A stretch of 64,000 nt of DNA from Arion vulgaris (taxonomy: Eukaryota > Mollusca > Gastropoda > Stylommatophora > Arionidae), in contig CM036753.1 in the NCBI GenBank assembly GCA_020796225.1, forward strand, positions 89,129,703-89,193,702, read 5' to 3'. The notes beneath the pieces were generated by a model that had not been told where the DNA came from, ran no database searches, and worked only from the letters and a program-made list of their open reading frames with translations. Below, piece by piece: positions 10,650 to 21,839 of this stretch (position 1 is its first letter; every line of letters begins with the position of its first letter). A program made the position numbers and the translations under genes.

Positions 10650-11700
10650 TCTGTAATCAAAATATGATTTGTATCATCCCGAATCTGACGATTCCATGAG
10701 GTTGATAATTGTTACTGGCTGGACAAATTGTAATCCATCTCGGTGCCAGTACTCGTCTTCCTCTCGGAGCACATGTTCAACACACTTCTTCCAGAACTGC
10801 ATGTCTATCATTGAGAAGGACTCACGTGTCAGAACTTCAACATCACACATTTTAAACGTCCTGTTCTGTTCGGCAACTTGCCCTTTACTTTAGCCCAGAC
10901 AAGCTCTATCGGATTGAGGTGAGCATGATATGGAGGTAGTCGCAAAGACGTGTGGCCGTATTCCGCAATGATTTTGTCAATATGAAACACCTTTGTCTTA
11001 TTTGTCATCCTCACCAGGTGCAACAACTCGGTTTCAAATATGTATCATCGAAGCTGACATTTTCCTTAGCAAACCAAGTCCTAATTTGATCTTTTGTATT
11101 TGATGCAGTTGGTACTTTGTCTTCCGCTGATACTGCGTTGTGATAGGATGCATTATCCATTACCTAGCATGATGGTCTGTTTAGAATTGGAAGTAGATCT
11201 TTCTCCATCCAGTGCCTGAAAATATGTCCATTCATTTCTGTGTGGTAGTCCCTGCCGTCGGTACTTTTTGATTGGAAAATAAGTCCAGCGTCATGGACAA
11301 GACCTTCATCACTGCTTCCTGCATGTGTTAGTATAATACGCTGGCCTTTGCTGCTTGGTATTTTCTTTTCTGTTCACCGTCTACTGATTGCCATTCTTTA
11401 GCATTGGTGTGGTGAGCATTGACCCAGGATTCGTCCAAATATACAATATCATAGCCTTGCCTCCGCCGCTCACGGATCTGCCTCAGGTATTTACTTCGGG
11501 CAGCAATTAAATGTGGCTTTTCACAAATAATATTCCTGCCGCCTATAGTTTTTTTCTGAAGGTGAAGCCGGCGGCTCTTACAATTTTTCATAGAGTACTT
11601 TTAGAAATGTCTATGCTGCAATCTGATTGCAGTTTTAATTTCAGTTTCCTGAGAGTAACAAGTTGATTTGTCGCAAACATTTTCAAGAGTTTCCGTCTTA
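10650..11700 (-). pseudogene. Broken DDE transposase (Tc1/mariner-IS630 superfamily)
   Basis: Catalytic blocks are visible in three frames on the minus strand. YLDESWVNAHHTN gives the first aspartate at 11433-11435. MDNASYHNAV (about 11138-11163) gives the second. LRLPPYHAHLNPIELVWAKV gives the glutamate at 10904-10906. Second aspartate and glutamate are about 85 codons apart, much more than the 34-41 usual in Tc1/mariner and similar to the DD82E (Sailor-like) group as I recall it. At least two frameshifts and several stops separate the blocks. The N-terminal helix-turn-helix is not clearly readable. Confidence 0.85.
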
Positions 11701-12279
11701 TGACATCTATGTCAAAGTCGTCAATTGATCTTTTCCTTCCTTGCTTGACATTAGTGCACTTTGTGTCTTGTTTAATGCATCGGGAAAAGGATTCTGTATT
11801 CAGACCAAGCGCCAGTTGCGTTCGTTACTCAGGGTTATGAATATCGCAATATAGATGCCCTCTCTTAGATTCCCTACGGAAGTGTTGGTATAGTAAAACT
11901 GTAACCTTCTGCATTGTTATAAATGTGCACTTCAGACTCATTATGAATGTGATATCAATGTCAGTTTTGATAAGCCAACAAATATGATACAATAGCTTCA
12001 TACAAATAGCGAGATACGCCTATAACTATACAATGGTATCCCAATTGTAACGTCATATGCTTTCCGCTTTCAAAGTCGACTGGGTTAGGTGCACGGGAAT
12101 TCGTGAAATTGTTGTGTACTCACGATATTTCTATGTTACCATAATGTATTTTTAGAACAACGCGTCTGTGTACCGTAGATCTGTTACTATTGTGTACAAT
12201 CCGGTGAGGTTGATTTTAATATAACCTGAAGAAGAAATATTTCAAACTACATCAAATTTTCTTGGAAAAAATATTTCTC

Positions 12280-12385
12280 TAGCGTCATGGATATTCTAAG
12301 GCTGCTTGCAAAAATCACTGAGATCCAACAGGTAGTTTTCAAGAAAATCAATTTCAAACGTGCTCACGAATTAATGGACAGACTA
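12280..12385. repeat. Right terminal inverted repeat
   Basis: Reverse complement of 10199-10304. It ends GGACAGACTA followed by TA. Confidence 0.95.
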
Positions 12386-12473
12386 TAGTCAACTCTACTT
12401 TTCGCTATCTAGATTAATGTTTTTGTACACCAAATAGCGGCATCTTTTCTTGTGAAGTTCTGGTTCACGTTTT

Positions 12474-12758
12474 CTTGTATCTCCCACTATTTCTCTCATG
12501 TAGTAACAGTCAATGACTTAAGTGATTGTGCTCTCTGTGTCGTGGAGGTTATGTGCTCGTATCTCGTTCTTGTATCTCCCACTATTTCTCTCATGTAGTA
12601 ACAGTCAAAGACTTAAGTGATTGTGGTCTCTGTGGCGTAGAGGTAGTGTGCTCGTATCTCGTTCTTGTATCTCCCACTATTTCTCTCATGTAGTAACAGT
12701 CAAAGACTTAAGTGATTGTGCTCTCTGTGGCGTAGAGGTAGTGTGCTCACATGTCGTT
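12474..12758. repeat. 95 bp tandem repeat, three units
   Basis: Units start at 12474, 12569 and 12664 with CTTGTATCTCCCACTATTTC and end in the tRNA-like stretch GTGGCGTAGAGGTAGTGTGC. The third unit runs on into a B-box-containing sequence, so the array looks like a local triplication of the front of a SINE plus its upstream flank. Confidence 0.9.
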
Positions 12759-12880
12759 CCACAAGTACTCGGTTCGTTCCCTCGTGGAGTCATCGGGATA
12801 TTTTGTCAGAGATCCCTGATCCCAGTCTGGGTGAGATCGAGCTACTAGTCCTGACGGAGACGGACGATAAAACCTAGGTA
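12715..12880 (+). mobile_element. tRNA-derived SINE, one copy
   Basis: A-box-like TGGCGTAGAGGTAGTG (about 12728-12743) and B box GGTTCGTTCCC (about 12772-12782) at tRNA-like spacing, followed by a non-tRNA body ending GAGACGGACGATAAA. A short stretch at 41126-41180 (GAAGACGGACAATAAAAGG) matches the 3' part. Confidence 0.6.
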
Positions 12881-12918
12881 CAGTATTTAATTTAAGTGTA
12901 TAAAAGAATCATAGGCAG

Positions 12919-13035
12919 TTCAAAATCGTGAAGAGTCGCTGCCCGGTCAAAATCGAGAAGAGTCGCTGCCCGGTCAAAATCGTGAAGAGTCGCTGCCCGG
13001 TCAAAATCGTGAAGAGTCGCTGTTAGGTCAAAATT
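12919..13035. repeat. 27 bp tandem repeat, about 4 units
   Basis: The unit has the core GTCAAAATCGTGAAGAGTCG plus CTGCCCG. The last unit has drifted to CTGTTAG. Confidence 0.95.
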
Positions 13036-13107
13036 CATGAAAAAGATAAAAAATATCATTCCTATAAAATATCTTCACCATATTCAAAATGACATCGGGG
13101 CCATCAT

Positions 13108-13190
13108 CGGTACTTCGATGTTCATACACTGCCGCTGAGATATTCATGTGTAAGAAAGATATCGGGGCACACATGTTTACTCACTGAAGT
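13108..13190. repeat. Dispersed repeat R1, copy 1
   Basis: Shares CACTGCCGCTGAGATAT then ATCGGGGCACACATG and CACTGAAGTGCAATGAT with 41915-42010 and 43545-43645. Class unknown. Confidence 0.7.
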
Positions 13191-13533
13191 GCAATGATTA
13201 TGTTCCTATCAATCAGGCAATCATTTTAAGTGATTTCATGGGAGCATCCTAAATTGAAAAACAAAATTGACTGTTTATATTAAACGTGAAGTTGAGGCGA
13301 ATGTTAAAATCGTGTATATATTATAATAGAGAATTCAATTTTAGAAGTGACAACTAGTAAAGATATATGTTAGAAATAGTGACAATAGAAGGTGGAATAT
13401 ATGAAGATATCAACAGTAACTAAAGTCAGAACAGTTGTCACAAGTCAAAAGAGCATCTGCAAATATCCTACCTAGAAGGACACACACACAACAATAAGAA
13501 TATATCATATATTTGTACTATTGATAATTGTGT

Positions 13534-13637
13534 TGACAGCTGTAGAGGCAGGACATCTGACCTATGAGAGAGAGCAGTTCCAGAGGACTGTTGGGGTGAC
13601 AAGGTTCTGCTCAGGACAATCTATTTGATGATGATGA
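13534..13637 (+). mobile_element. LINE A 3' end, 104 bp, exact target duplication
   Basis: Contains GCAGGACATCTGACCTATGA and the GGACTGTTGGGGTGACAAGG motif of the LINE A terminus, then a GATGATGATGAT tail. It is flanked by TGATAATTGTGT at 13522-13533 and 13638-13649 (12 bp; the first bases could belong to the tail). Confidence 0.85.
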
Positions 13638-13739
13638 TGATAATTGTGTATGTTGTTGAATGTTGGAGAATAACAGATACAGAAATGTCAAAATGTTTTT
13701 TTTTTTACCGCATATTGTTTTAGAAAATACTAATCGAAT

Positions 13740-13995
13740 ATCAGCAAATGTATGCTTGTCATAGAAAAGCTTACAGAATATCAGGAAATAAATGATTGTC
13801 ATAGAAAAGCTTACACAATATCAGGAAATGTATGCTTGTCACAGAAAAGCTTACAGAATATCAGGAAATGTATGCTTGTCACAGAAAAGCTTACAGAATA
13901 TCAGGAAATACATGCTTGTCATAGAAAAGCTTACAGAATATCAGGAAATGTATGCTTGTCTTAATAAAAATAACAGAATATTAGGACAAGCATGC
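13740..13995. repeat. 40 bp minisatellite, about 6 units
   Basis: Units share AGAAAAGCTTACAGAATATC then AGGAAATGTATGCTTGTCAC. The two overlapping 70-codon plus frames here are products of the repeat. Confidence 0.95.
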
Positions 13996-14153
13996 TTGTT
14001 TTAGAGTATAGAACTAAGCCCAACTAGTTCTTGTGTCGGTAAGCATTACGATAATTAACCTCATATTTTATACTATACATAAAACCTACTTTTGTTTTCA
14101 CAAATTGAGCGTAAAATCTTGTCTAGTTAAATAATCCGAACCTATGTTACACG

Positions 14154-15740
14154 GACTTTAGACGGAACAGAGATACACTTGACCATATATTTAACATGAG
14201 AACAATCACAGAAAAATTTAGAGAGTATAATGTAGATCTATACTCATGCTTTATTGACTACTCAAAGGCATTTGATTGTGTAGAGCATCATGAATTGTGG
14301 ACGATTATGGGAGAAATGGGATTTCCATTACATTTAATACAGATCATAAGAGAACTTTATAGTGATCAAATGGCGGCTGTAAGAACATGCGATGATACAT
14401 CATATTGGTTTGACATAAGGTAGGGAGTCAGACAAGGCTGTATTTTGTGGCCTTGTCTGTTTAACATATATGCAGAAAAAATCATGAGGAGTATTACAGA
14501 AGGTAGCGGAAAAGAACTACGATCCTTTTATAATCGGAGGAAGAGAAATACCTGAACTATGATATGTTGATGATACAGTGTTACTGTCAATATCACAAAA
14601 ATGGATTGAGAAATTATTAGAAGTGAAAGATAAAAGCGAAAAACAAAATATATATCTCAATGTAGCAAAAACAAAAATAATGACAACAGATAAAACGAAC
14701 ATGACAAAAGATATTTTTATCAACGGAGATAAAGTATAAAATGTGAACAGTTTTGAATATCTTGGTTCACTACTAAGAACAGATGGAAATGGAATGAAAG
14801 AAATTAAAAGAAGAACAAACCCGGTTTTACAAAAATTTAAAAAACTAAAAACAGTATGGAACGGAACTGATAAGAAAACAAAGATCAGAATACTAAGAGC
14901 ATGCATATTCCCAGTGGCAACGTATGGGTTTGAAGCATGGACATTTAATAAAGCAGTGGAAAAACATATATGTGCTTTTGAATATAAGTGTTATAGAAGA
15001 GTCCTCCGTATATCTTGGACAGAGAAGAGAACCAAGATCTATATAGAAAGAACTCAAAATCAAAGAAAACTGGCTGATGTTACTGGTAGAAAACTGGCTG
15101 ATGTTACTGGTAGAAAACTGGCTGATGCTACTGGTAGAAAACTGGCTGATGTTACTGGTAGAAAACTGGCTGATCTTACTGGTAGAAAACTGGCTGATGC
15201 TACTGGTAGTAAACTGGCTGATGTTACTGGTAGAAAACTGGCTGATGCTACTGGTATAAAACTGGCTGATGCTACTGGCTGATGTTACTGGTAGTAAACT
15301 GGCTGATGCTACTGGTACTAAACTGGCTGATGTTACTGGTAGAAAACTGGCTGATGCTACTGGTAGTAAACTGGCTGATGCTACTGGTACAAAACTGGCT
15401 GATGTTACTGGTAGAAAACTGGCTGATGCTACTGGTAGTAAACTGGCTGATGCTACTGGTAGTAAACTGGCTGATGCTACTGGTAGAAAACTGGCTGAAA
15501 GAGAAAATTTAGATATTTTGACATATAAAAAGACATGAAGAGCTGGATAAGACCATCATGGATGGAGGCATATCGGCAAAGACAAGAAGAGGAAGACCAC
15601 GGAGAAGATGGATTCAGGATGTAACTGATGGTCTGAACATGACGGCTGCAGAGGCAGGACATCTGGACTATGAGAGAGAAATTCCGGAGGACTGTTGGGG
15701 TGGCAAAGTTCTGCTCACGACAAACTATTTGATGACGATG
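14154..15740 (+). mobile_element. LINE A, 5'-truncated reverse transcriptase copy with tandem expansion
   Basis: Reverse transcriptase motifs appear in order: FRRNRDTLDHIF (from 14154), motif A FIDYSKAFDCVEH (14251-14290), motif B RQGCILWPCLFNIY (after a TAG at 14421) and motif C YVDD (14563-14574, in a different frame). Then come YLGSLL, RACIFPVATYGFEAW, CYRRVLRISW and, after the repeat, RRGRPRRRWIQDVTDG. Flanked by ATGTTACACG at 14144-14153 and 15741-15750. Dead through stops and frameshifts. About 440 bp of it is a 24 bp array (15064-15500). The endonuclease domain is missing because of 5' truncation. Confidence 0.9.
15064..15500 (+). repeat. 24 bp in-frame tandem array within LINE A, about 18 units
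   Basis: The unit encodes KLAD(V/A)TG(R/S/T). Other LINE A copies (52849-53250 and 18023-18350, minus) have one KLADAT-like or KLAATNKK-like segment at this place, so the array expanded from a single unit. One unit near 15275-15285 is about 10-11 bp short and shifts the frame. Confidence 0.9.
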
Positions 15741-15904
15741 ATGTTACACGAGCCTTAGTAAAACTGTATTCATAAAATTACAGTTGAAAGACATAATATT
15801 GAAACAAAATTGATAAATATACATCAACAACTACATTAACTATCTGATAATAAATTATTTTGTTGATTTCCTTTGTTGTCGTGTTTCTAAGCTGTCCAGT
15901 TTAT

Positions 15905-16390
15905 TATCTTCTCTTCTGGTACTGTTACTTATCTTCTCTTCTGGTACTGTTACTTATCTTCCTTCTGGTACTGTTACTTATCTTCTCTTCTGGTACTGTT
16001 ACTTATCTTCTCTTCTGGTACTGTTACTTATCTTCTCTTCTGGTACTGTTACTTATCTTCTCTTCTGGTACTGTTACTTATCTTCTCTTCTGGTACTGTT
16101 ACTTATCTTCTCTTCTGGTACTGTTACTTATCTTCTCTTCTGGTACTGTTACTTATCTTCTCTTCTGGTACTGTTACTTATCTTCTCTTCTGGTACTGTT
16201 ACTTATCTTCTCTTCTGGTACTGTTACTTATCTTCTCTTCTGGTACTGTTACTTATCTTCTCTTCTGGTACTGTTACTTATCTTCTCTTCTGGTACTGTT
16301 ACTTATCTTTCTTCTGGTACTGTTGCTTATCTTCTTCTTCTGGTACTGTTACTTATCTTCTCTTCTGGTACTGTTACTTATCTTCTCTTT
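15905..16390. repeat. 25 bp minisatellite, about 19 units
   Basis: The unit has the core TCTGGTACTGTTACTTATCT plus TCTCT. Three units make 75 bp, so a plus frame stays open for 187 codons and encodes a leucine/tyrosine-rich 25-residue repeat. Rejected as a gene. Ends in a run of A. Confidence 0.95.
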
Positions 16391-17180
16391 AAAAAAAAAA
16401 AAGTTTCGTTTATCTCTAAGTAATCTAATTCTCTAAAATAAAATTTAAGATTTAAATAAACACAGGTGATTGTCTCTTCTTTTGTACACATGTCTTGCTC
16501 ATCTCACCTGCACAAGATTTCTAAATATGTCAATCTTGCTGCCACGTTTTATGTTTAATTGTTCTGTAATGTATGAATTTCGCTGATCTTTTATGATTAT
16601 TTTTTATCGTTGTTCGATTTCATATGACATGATTGTCTCTAACAGAATAGGCATGTTAGTTTTAATGTCACAAAATCAATAACTATTGACTGGAGGTTTA
16701 TTATGGAACTATTGTATACATTGTTCTTATATAGGTTTCAGAATGATATGGTTTTGTGTACTACTAAGTGAAATATTTAGTTGCATTTTATTTACATACA
16801 ATTTCAATAGCAAATTATGCTGTTGACATTCTTGGGAGATAGATATCTGTTGAAAAGAGAAAATCTGTTATACCGAAGAGAAAGATACATCAATGGCAGT
16901 AACTGTTGTACGACTATGTTCGTAGAGAATAAACATAATACTAGCCTCATAGTCCTACATCTTGGAGCCTTAGTAATTATATCACATACGGCCCCCATTT
17001 CCTTTGTTCTCACAATGCCATACGCCCTGCATTGTTTGGTGCTCTGACGTTCATTCACAGGTCAAAGTTGACATGTTGGTTGACAAACATTGTCATATTA
17101 GAATGTCCCTGATGTCTATGCCTCATAGTTTTATAATGGAAATATGTTTTGTTGGTATAATATATGTCTATGATAAAAAT
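16391..17180. other. No recognisable feature
   Basis: AT-rich. Short frames on both strands around 16804-17198 overlap each other and show no domain. Confidence 0.55.
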
Positions 17181-17184
17181 AATG

Positions 17185-18014
17185 ATAAAATACAGTAAAC
17201 TAAAGTAAATCTGGATGAATAATGCATGCATTTGTATAAGTGAGTAAATCTAGTTTAAGGTAAGAAAATAAAATACAGTAAACTAAAGTAAATCTGGATG
17301 AATAATGAATGCATTTGTATAAGTGAGTAAATCTAGTTTAAGGTAAGAAAATAAAATACAGTAAACTAAAGTAAATCTGGATGAATAATGCATGCATTTG
17401 TATAAGTGAGTAAACGTAGTTTAAGGTAAGAAAATAAAATACAGTAAACTAAAGTAAATCTGGATGAATAATGCATGCATTTGTATAAGTGAGTAAATCT
17501 AGTTTAAGGTAAGAAAATAAAATACAGTAAACTAAAGTAAATCTGGATGAATAATGAATGCATTTGTATAAGTGAGTAAACGTAGTTTAAGGTAAGAAAA
17601 TAAAATACAGTAAACTAAAGTAAATCTGGATGAATAATGCATGCATTTGTATAAGTGAGTAAATCTAGTTTAAGGTAAGAAAATAAAATACAGTAAACTA
17701 AAGTAAATCTGGATGAATAATGCATGCATTTGTATAAGTGAGTAAACGTAGTTTAAGGTAAGAAAATAAAATACAGTAAACTAAAGTAAATCTGGATGAA
17801 TAATGAATGCATTTGTATAAGTGAGTAAACGTAGTTTAAGGTAAGAAAATAAAATACAGTAAACTAAAGTAAATCTGGATGAATAATGCATGCATTTGTA
17901 TAAGTGAGTAAACGTAGTTTAAGGTAAGAAAATAAAATACAGTAAACTAAAGTAAATCTGGATGAATAATGAATGCATTTGTATAAGTGAGTAAACGTAG
18001 TTTAAGGTAAGAAA
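17185..18014. repeat. 83 bp tandem repeat, about 10 units
   Basis: Units share TAAGAAAATAAAATACAGTA and GTATAAGTGAGTAAA. Two sites vary (GCATGCATT or GAATGCATT; AATCTAG or AACGTAG), with otherwise near identity, which implies recent amplification. The right end abuts a LINE A fragment. Confidence 0.95.
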
Positions 18015-18022
18015 AACAGTAA

Positions 18023-18480
18023 CGTATTTCGTCATCAAATAGCTAGTCCTGAGCAGAACTTTGTCACCACAACAGTCCTCAGAAATTTCTCTCTCTCATA
18101 GGCCAAATGTCTTGCCTTTGCAGTCATCATGTTCAAACCATCAGTTACATCCTGATGCCATCTTCTCGGTGGTCCTTCTCTTCTTCTCTTCGCCAGTATA
18201 TCTCCCTCCTTGATGGTATTCTCAGCAATTCATGCATTTTTATATGTTCAGAATATCTCAATTTTCTTTTTCTTATTTGTAGCATCAGCTAGTTTTCTTT
18301 GATTTTGAGTTCCTTCTTGATAGATCTATTTGTTATTTTCTCTGTCCATAATATACGAAATTGTGGAAAATAATGGGAGAAAATTGATCTTACATTTAAT
18401 ACAGATCATAAGATAACTTTATAGTATGGATTTCATACCATTGAGAAATATTGTGTTAAACCAGTATGGCTCATTGACCA
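18023..18480 (-). mobile_element. LINE A copy with inverted 5' part (twin-priming structure)
   Basis: 18023-18350 is the minus-strand LINE A 3' end (reverse of ATGAGAGAGA...GGACTGTTG; the KLAD-like segment occurs once near 18285). 18355-18480 then reads in plus orientation as the reverse transcriptase region seen at 14297-14420 (TTTAATACAGATCATAAG shared). An inverted 5' segment joined to a 3' segment is the known outcome of twin priming. A post-insertion inversion is the alternative. Confidence 0.75.
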
Positions 18481-18509
18481 TAGGCACACGATGGATGATG
18501 TAGTCTACG

Positions 18510-19028
18510 TCACATCAACTTTTAAAAGTCTAAATAAAATATGGAACTGCAAGTTATATAGTATTAAAACTAAATTACGAATTTTCAATTCAAATATTGT
18601 ATCAATCCTAACATATGCCAGCGAGAGTTGGAAAATAACTAAAGATATAGAAAGCAAGTTGAATGCATTTGAAAATAGATGTCTACGAAAAATAATGAAT
18701 ATAAAATGGAACGAATTCAAAAGAAGTGATGAAATCAGAGACATGTCTGGTCAACCACTAGTGACAACTGTTATAAGAAAGAGAAGATGGAGATATGTTG
18801 GACACACCTTGAGGAGAAATGATCAACGAATATCAAAGCAGGCATTGAAGTGGGATGCAAAGGGTTCAAGAAAGAGAGGTCGACCTAAGGAGACCCTGAA
18901 GCGAACTTTGCTGAGAGAGGCAGGAAATATCGGTCTCAGTTCCATGGCAGAGATTGAGCGAGTTGCCAAGGATAGAGCGGTATGGAGAAATTACTTGCAG
19001 GCCCTATGTAACGTATGTACGAGAGGAA
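18510..19028 (+). mobile_element. LINE B 3' half
   Basis: An open frame of about 170 codons covers the C-terminal part: TSTFKSLNKIWNCKLY, SILTYASESWK, NRCLRKIMNIKW, RRWRYVGHTLRRNDQ, KRGRPKETLKRTL, RAVWRNYLQALCN. Nearly identical in sequence to 26222-26750, so both copies are young relative to most elements here. It ends GTACGAGAGGAATT then an (ATT)n(AT)n microsatellite. Confidence 0.9.
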
Positions 19029-19030
19029 TT

Positions 19031-19062
<32 letters not shown>

Positions 19063-19070
19063 TATATAAA
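19029..19070. repeat. (ATT)n(AT)n microsatellite at LINE B tail
   Basis: Simple repeat growing from the LINE B 3' tail (TTATTATTATTATTATTATA then TATATA). Confidence 0.9.
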
Positions 19071-19617
19071 ACCATGATATGCTGTTAAAAAATGTTTAAG
19101 ATTAATGACTGATGGTTACATTTCCTTCAGTCAGAACAGTAAAGATGTAGACACATAGTAATATTCAGGAAAGTATCATCATGATAAGAGACGTCCTAAA
19201 ATGTAAAGATAGCACCATAATGGTAAAAGACCACATACAAAGGAGATTAATTTCAGCCCACTTCCTATATGAAGATGGTACTTGATATCATTTATGAATA
19301 GTTTCAGAACATGCAAATCAACATAACACAAAATGTTAGCCAGAGAATCTCACCAGCGAATACCAGACCGAGTATCGTTATCTATGCTTCGTGTGATATC
19401 AGTAGATGATATTGCTAGTATCGGTGAACTACGGAAATTAATCAGTGGAATGATATGTCTGACATAATTTGTTTTATGAGAATTGAATTATATTTATAGC
19501 AATGATATATTCTTGTGTGCAAAGCTCGTGAAATTTAGAGACCATAGCTTATAAATGAATCATGCTGTCTTTGGTATGACTTTTATAAATCTGCAAATAT
19601 TTGTAGACTACAGTAAC

Positions 19618-19835
19618 ATTATGGAATAGAACTGATAGGAAAACAAAGATTAGAGTACTAAGAGCATGTATATTCTCAGTGGCAACGTATGGGTGTGAAG
19701 CATGGACACTTAACAAGGCAGGGCCAGACATATATGTGCTTTTGAATATAAGTGTTATAGAAGAGTCCTCAGTGTACTATAGGACAGAGAAGAGAACAAA
19801 TATATATATATATCCAAAAAGAAATCAAAATCAAA
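19618..19835 (+). mobile_element. LINE A internal fragment
   Basis: Matches LINE A from the TGGAACGGAACTGATAAGAA region to CAAAATCAAAG (compare 14856-15065), encoding RVLRACIFSVATYGCEAW-like sequence over broken frames. It stops where the tandem array starts in the 14154-15740 copy. Confidence 0.8.
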
Positions 19836-20623
19836 GATGATATTTCATTTTGTCCTGTCATACATTTAGACTCCGGTCTGTTCCGGGTCCTTTGATTTCG
19901 CATCGGAACTAGTTTAACACTGTTTTTATTCATGTTTTTGAAATTATTTTTTAGTTTGAAATGTAAAAGATCATAATATTTCCTCAAGCGCTTGAGGACC
20001 TCCTGTCAGTACCTGGCGGACCCCAGTTTGGAAACAGCTGAACTAGACAATTGATCAAACGAAAATTGAAATCTTTCTGGGAAAATATTGTTATCATTGT
20101 TGTGTAAATACGACAAACTTAAGAAAAAGTCTGAAATAAAATCCAATTTTTGCATTGAACTGTTCCCTCCTTTACAATTTGTGGTGGTCTGCCCTGACAC
20201 TAAAACTGCAACTTCATGTTCCTACAACTGACATCGATTACTTCAATTCAAAGTAAAATTAACACTTCACCACGCCATCTTTGACAAACACAAGTTGCTT
20301 GGTGTATTACAAGTTATTACTAGCATTGGCAATTTAAGAGATATTGTGAGAAATATTTGATTTTAGATGACCACACGTTTCTATTTGACTCAATTAAAAC
20401 AAATTTTCTTCCACTATGTACCAATAAAATATAAACTTCTTATGCTTTTAACTAATGTAAACAGATAAATGTTTTTTTCCAAATGTTAACATATTTTTAC
20501 ACAGTACTGAACACAATGTGAAAGTTCTACCTACAGTTGTCATTAATTACTTACTATATCGTGACAGTGACACATCAGTTTACTTTTCTTGAAACCATTT
20601 TTAACCATGTTGTTTGTCTAGAT

Positions 20624-21082
20624 CATAGATCCCCAAACTTATTAGGCCCACTGCCCACTTTGCACAACATAAACTTTGTAACATCCACTCCACATTATAA
20701 CACGTTGCCATCGCCTCCCCCACCATATATATACATGCTCTATTTTCTCTTTGACATAGAAAATTAATATGTATTTATGTCAGATATGGTCAATTTTCAA
20801 ACGATTATGTAATTGAAATAAAGAATGGATGTAACAATTCATCATGTAAGACGGACATAAGATGAATTAAAATGCAGAATTAAAATTTTAAATGATTATT
20901 CAATAAGCACAGTCATGAAAATAATGTTTTTAAAAATATATATTATTATTTCTACTTTAAGGAGCAACCGACCCTTAATTGCCTGATCACTCCCCAAATT
21001 CTTCTGAACCCACTATCGCCCCTATAGAATGCTTCAGCACCCACTAGATGGGGGTTGGCTACCACTACTTTAGGAAACGCTG
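20624..21082. mobile_element. Degenerate hAT-type DNA element, 459 bp
   Basis: Left end CATAGATCCCCAAACTTATT; right end AAAGTAGTGG-type inverted, reading TAGGAAACGCTG on the plus strand. The ends are recognisable versions of the CAGxGGTTCCCAAACTT termini common in hAT elements. Flanks GTCTAGAT (20616-20623) and TTCTAGAT (21083-21090) form an 8 bp duplication with one mismatch. No transposase domain is readable. Confidence 0.65.
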
Positions 21083-21090
21083 TTCTAGAT

Positions 21091-21827
21091 AAAGAGATCT
21101 ACAACGGTAGAAGTATAGAAAATACAATTTTTAATCGATTGGGAACATGCAAAAAGAAAGTATTAACTGACGATCAAGACTAAATTGATGTGTTACCTGT
21201 ATGTCTTGCTAATTATCACGCTATTATGCGCATATGGCAGTAAGACATTTTTCCACACACTAACTAATAGAACAAGAACATATATTGCAATCAACTACAC
21301 CTACGCTCTATACTTAACATTTCATGCAATCATATCTTGTAAAACGGAGTCGCTCAATTATAATCAAATTCACAAAATAGATGAGACTGCAGTAAAACTA
21401 TTTGATTGGCAAAACACGTAATCAAAAAGTACTGTAGTTTTACAAATTACAAAAACAATGACAAAATACAGCAACGTTTTGACCAACAAGGACTTTATCA
21501 AGCAAACGAACACCAGGAGTGACAAATGTTTAAAAAACAAATGGACGACTAAATACAAACGTTTCTAATGAAAATATGGGAATAAAAACGAATAACGAAA
21601 TAAATGTAACACAAAAACACACATAAAAACTAGAAATAGAACGGAAGAGAAACAATGAAAAATCTAGTAAATATATAACTTGAATACATGCAACATATAC
21701 CCATAATCTATATTGCTCGTTGCTCGTATTCATACAGTTATCCAGTTGATGTATGCAAGAAGTTGATATGCAGCTGCACCTACAGTTACTGTTGAGATGT
21801 ATGATACGATTTAAATACTCGTATAAA
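21091..21827. other. No recognisable feature
   Basis: AT-rich spacer. Opposed 60-78-codon frames show no domain. Confidence 0.55.
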
Positions 21828-21839
21828 TGATTGAAACCA

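Larger units (their letters stand above)
10199..12385 (-). mobile_element. Tc1/mariner-superfamily DNA transposon, 2187 bp
   Basis: Complete at both ends: the terminal inverted repeats start TAGTCTGTCCATTAATTCGT and are flanked by TA (10197-10198 and 12386-12387), the superfamily's target duplication. The interior carries a broken transposase on the minus strand (10650-11700). The repeats are long for the group (about 106 bp). Terminal sequences are far better preserved than the coding region. Alternative boundaries two bases further in are possible because TATA flanks both ends. Confidence 0.9.

Noticed and set aside
15860..16423. 187-codon leucine/tyrosine-rich ORF resembling a membrane protein
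   Set aside because: It is the 25 bp minisatellite read through; 25-residue periodicity equals three DNA units, and no non-repeat domain is attached.
20010..20039. Possible right end of a hAT element (ACCCCAGTTTGGAAACAGCTG)
   Set aside because: I could not find the opposite end or an 8 bp duplication, so it is not listed as a feature.
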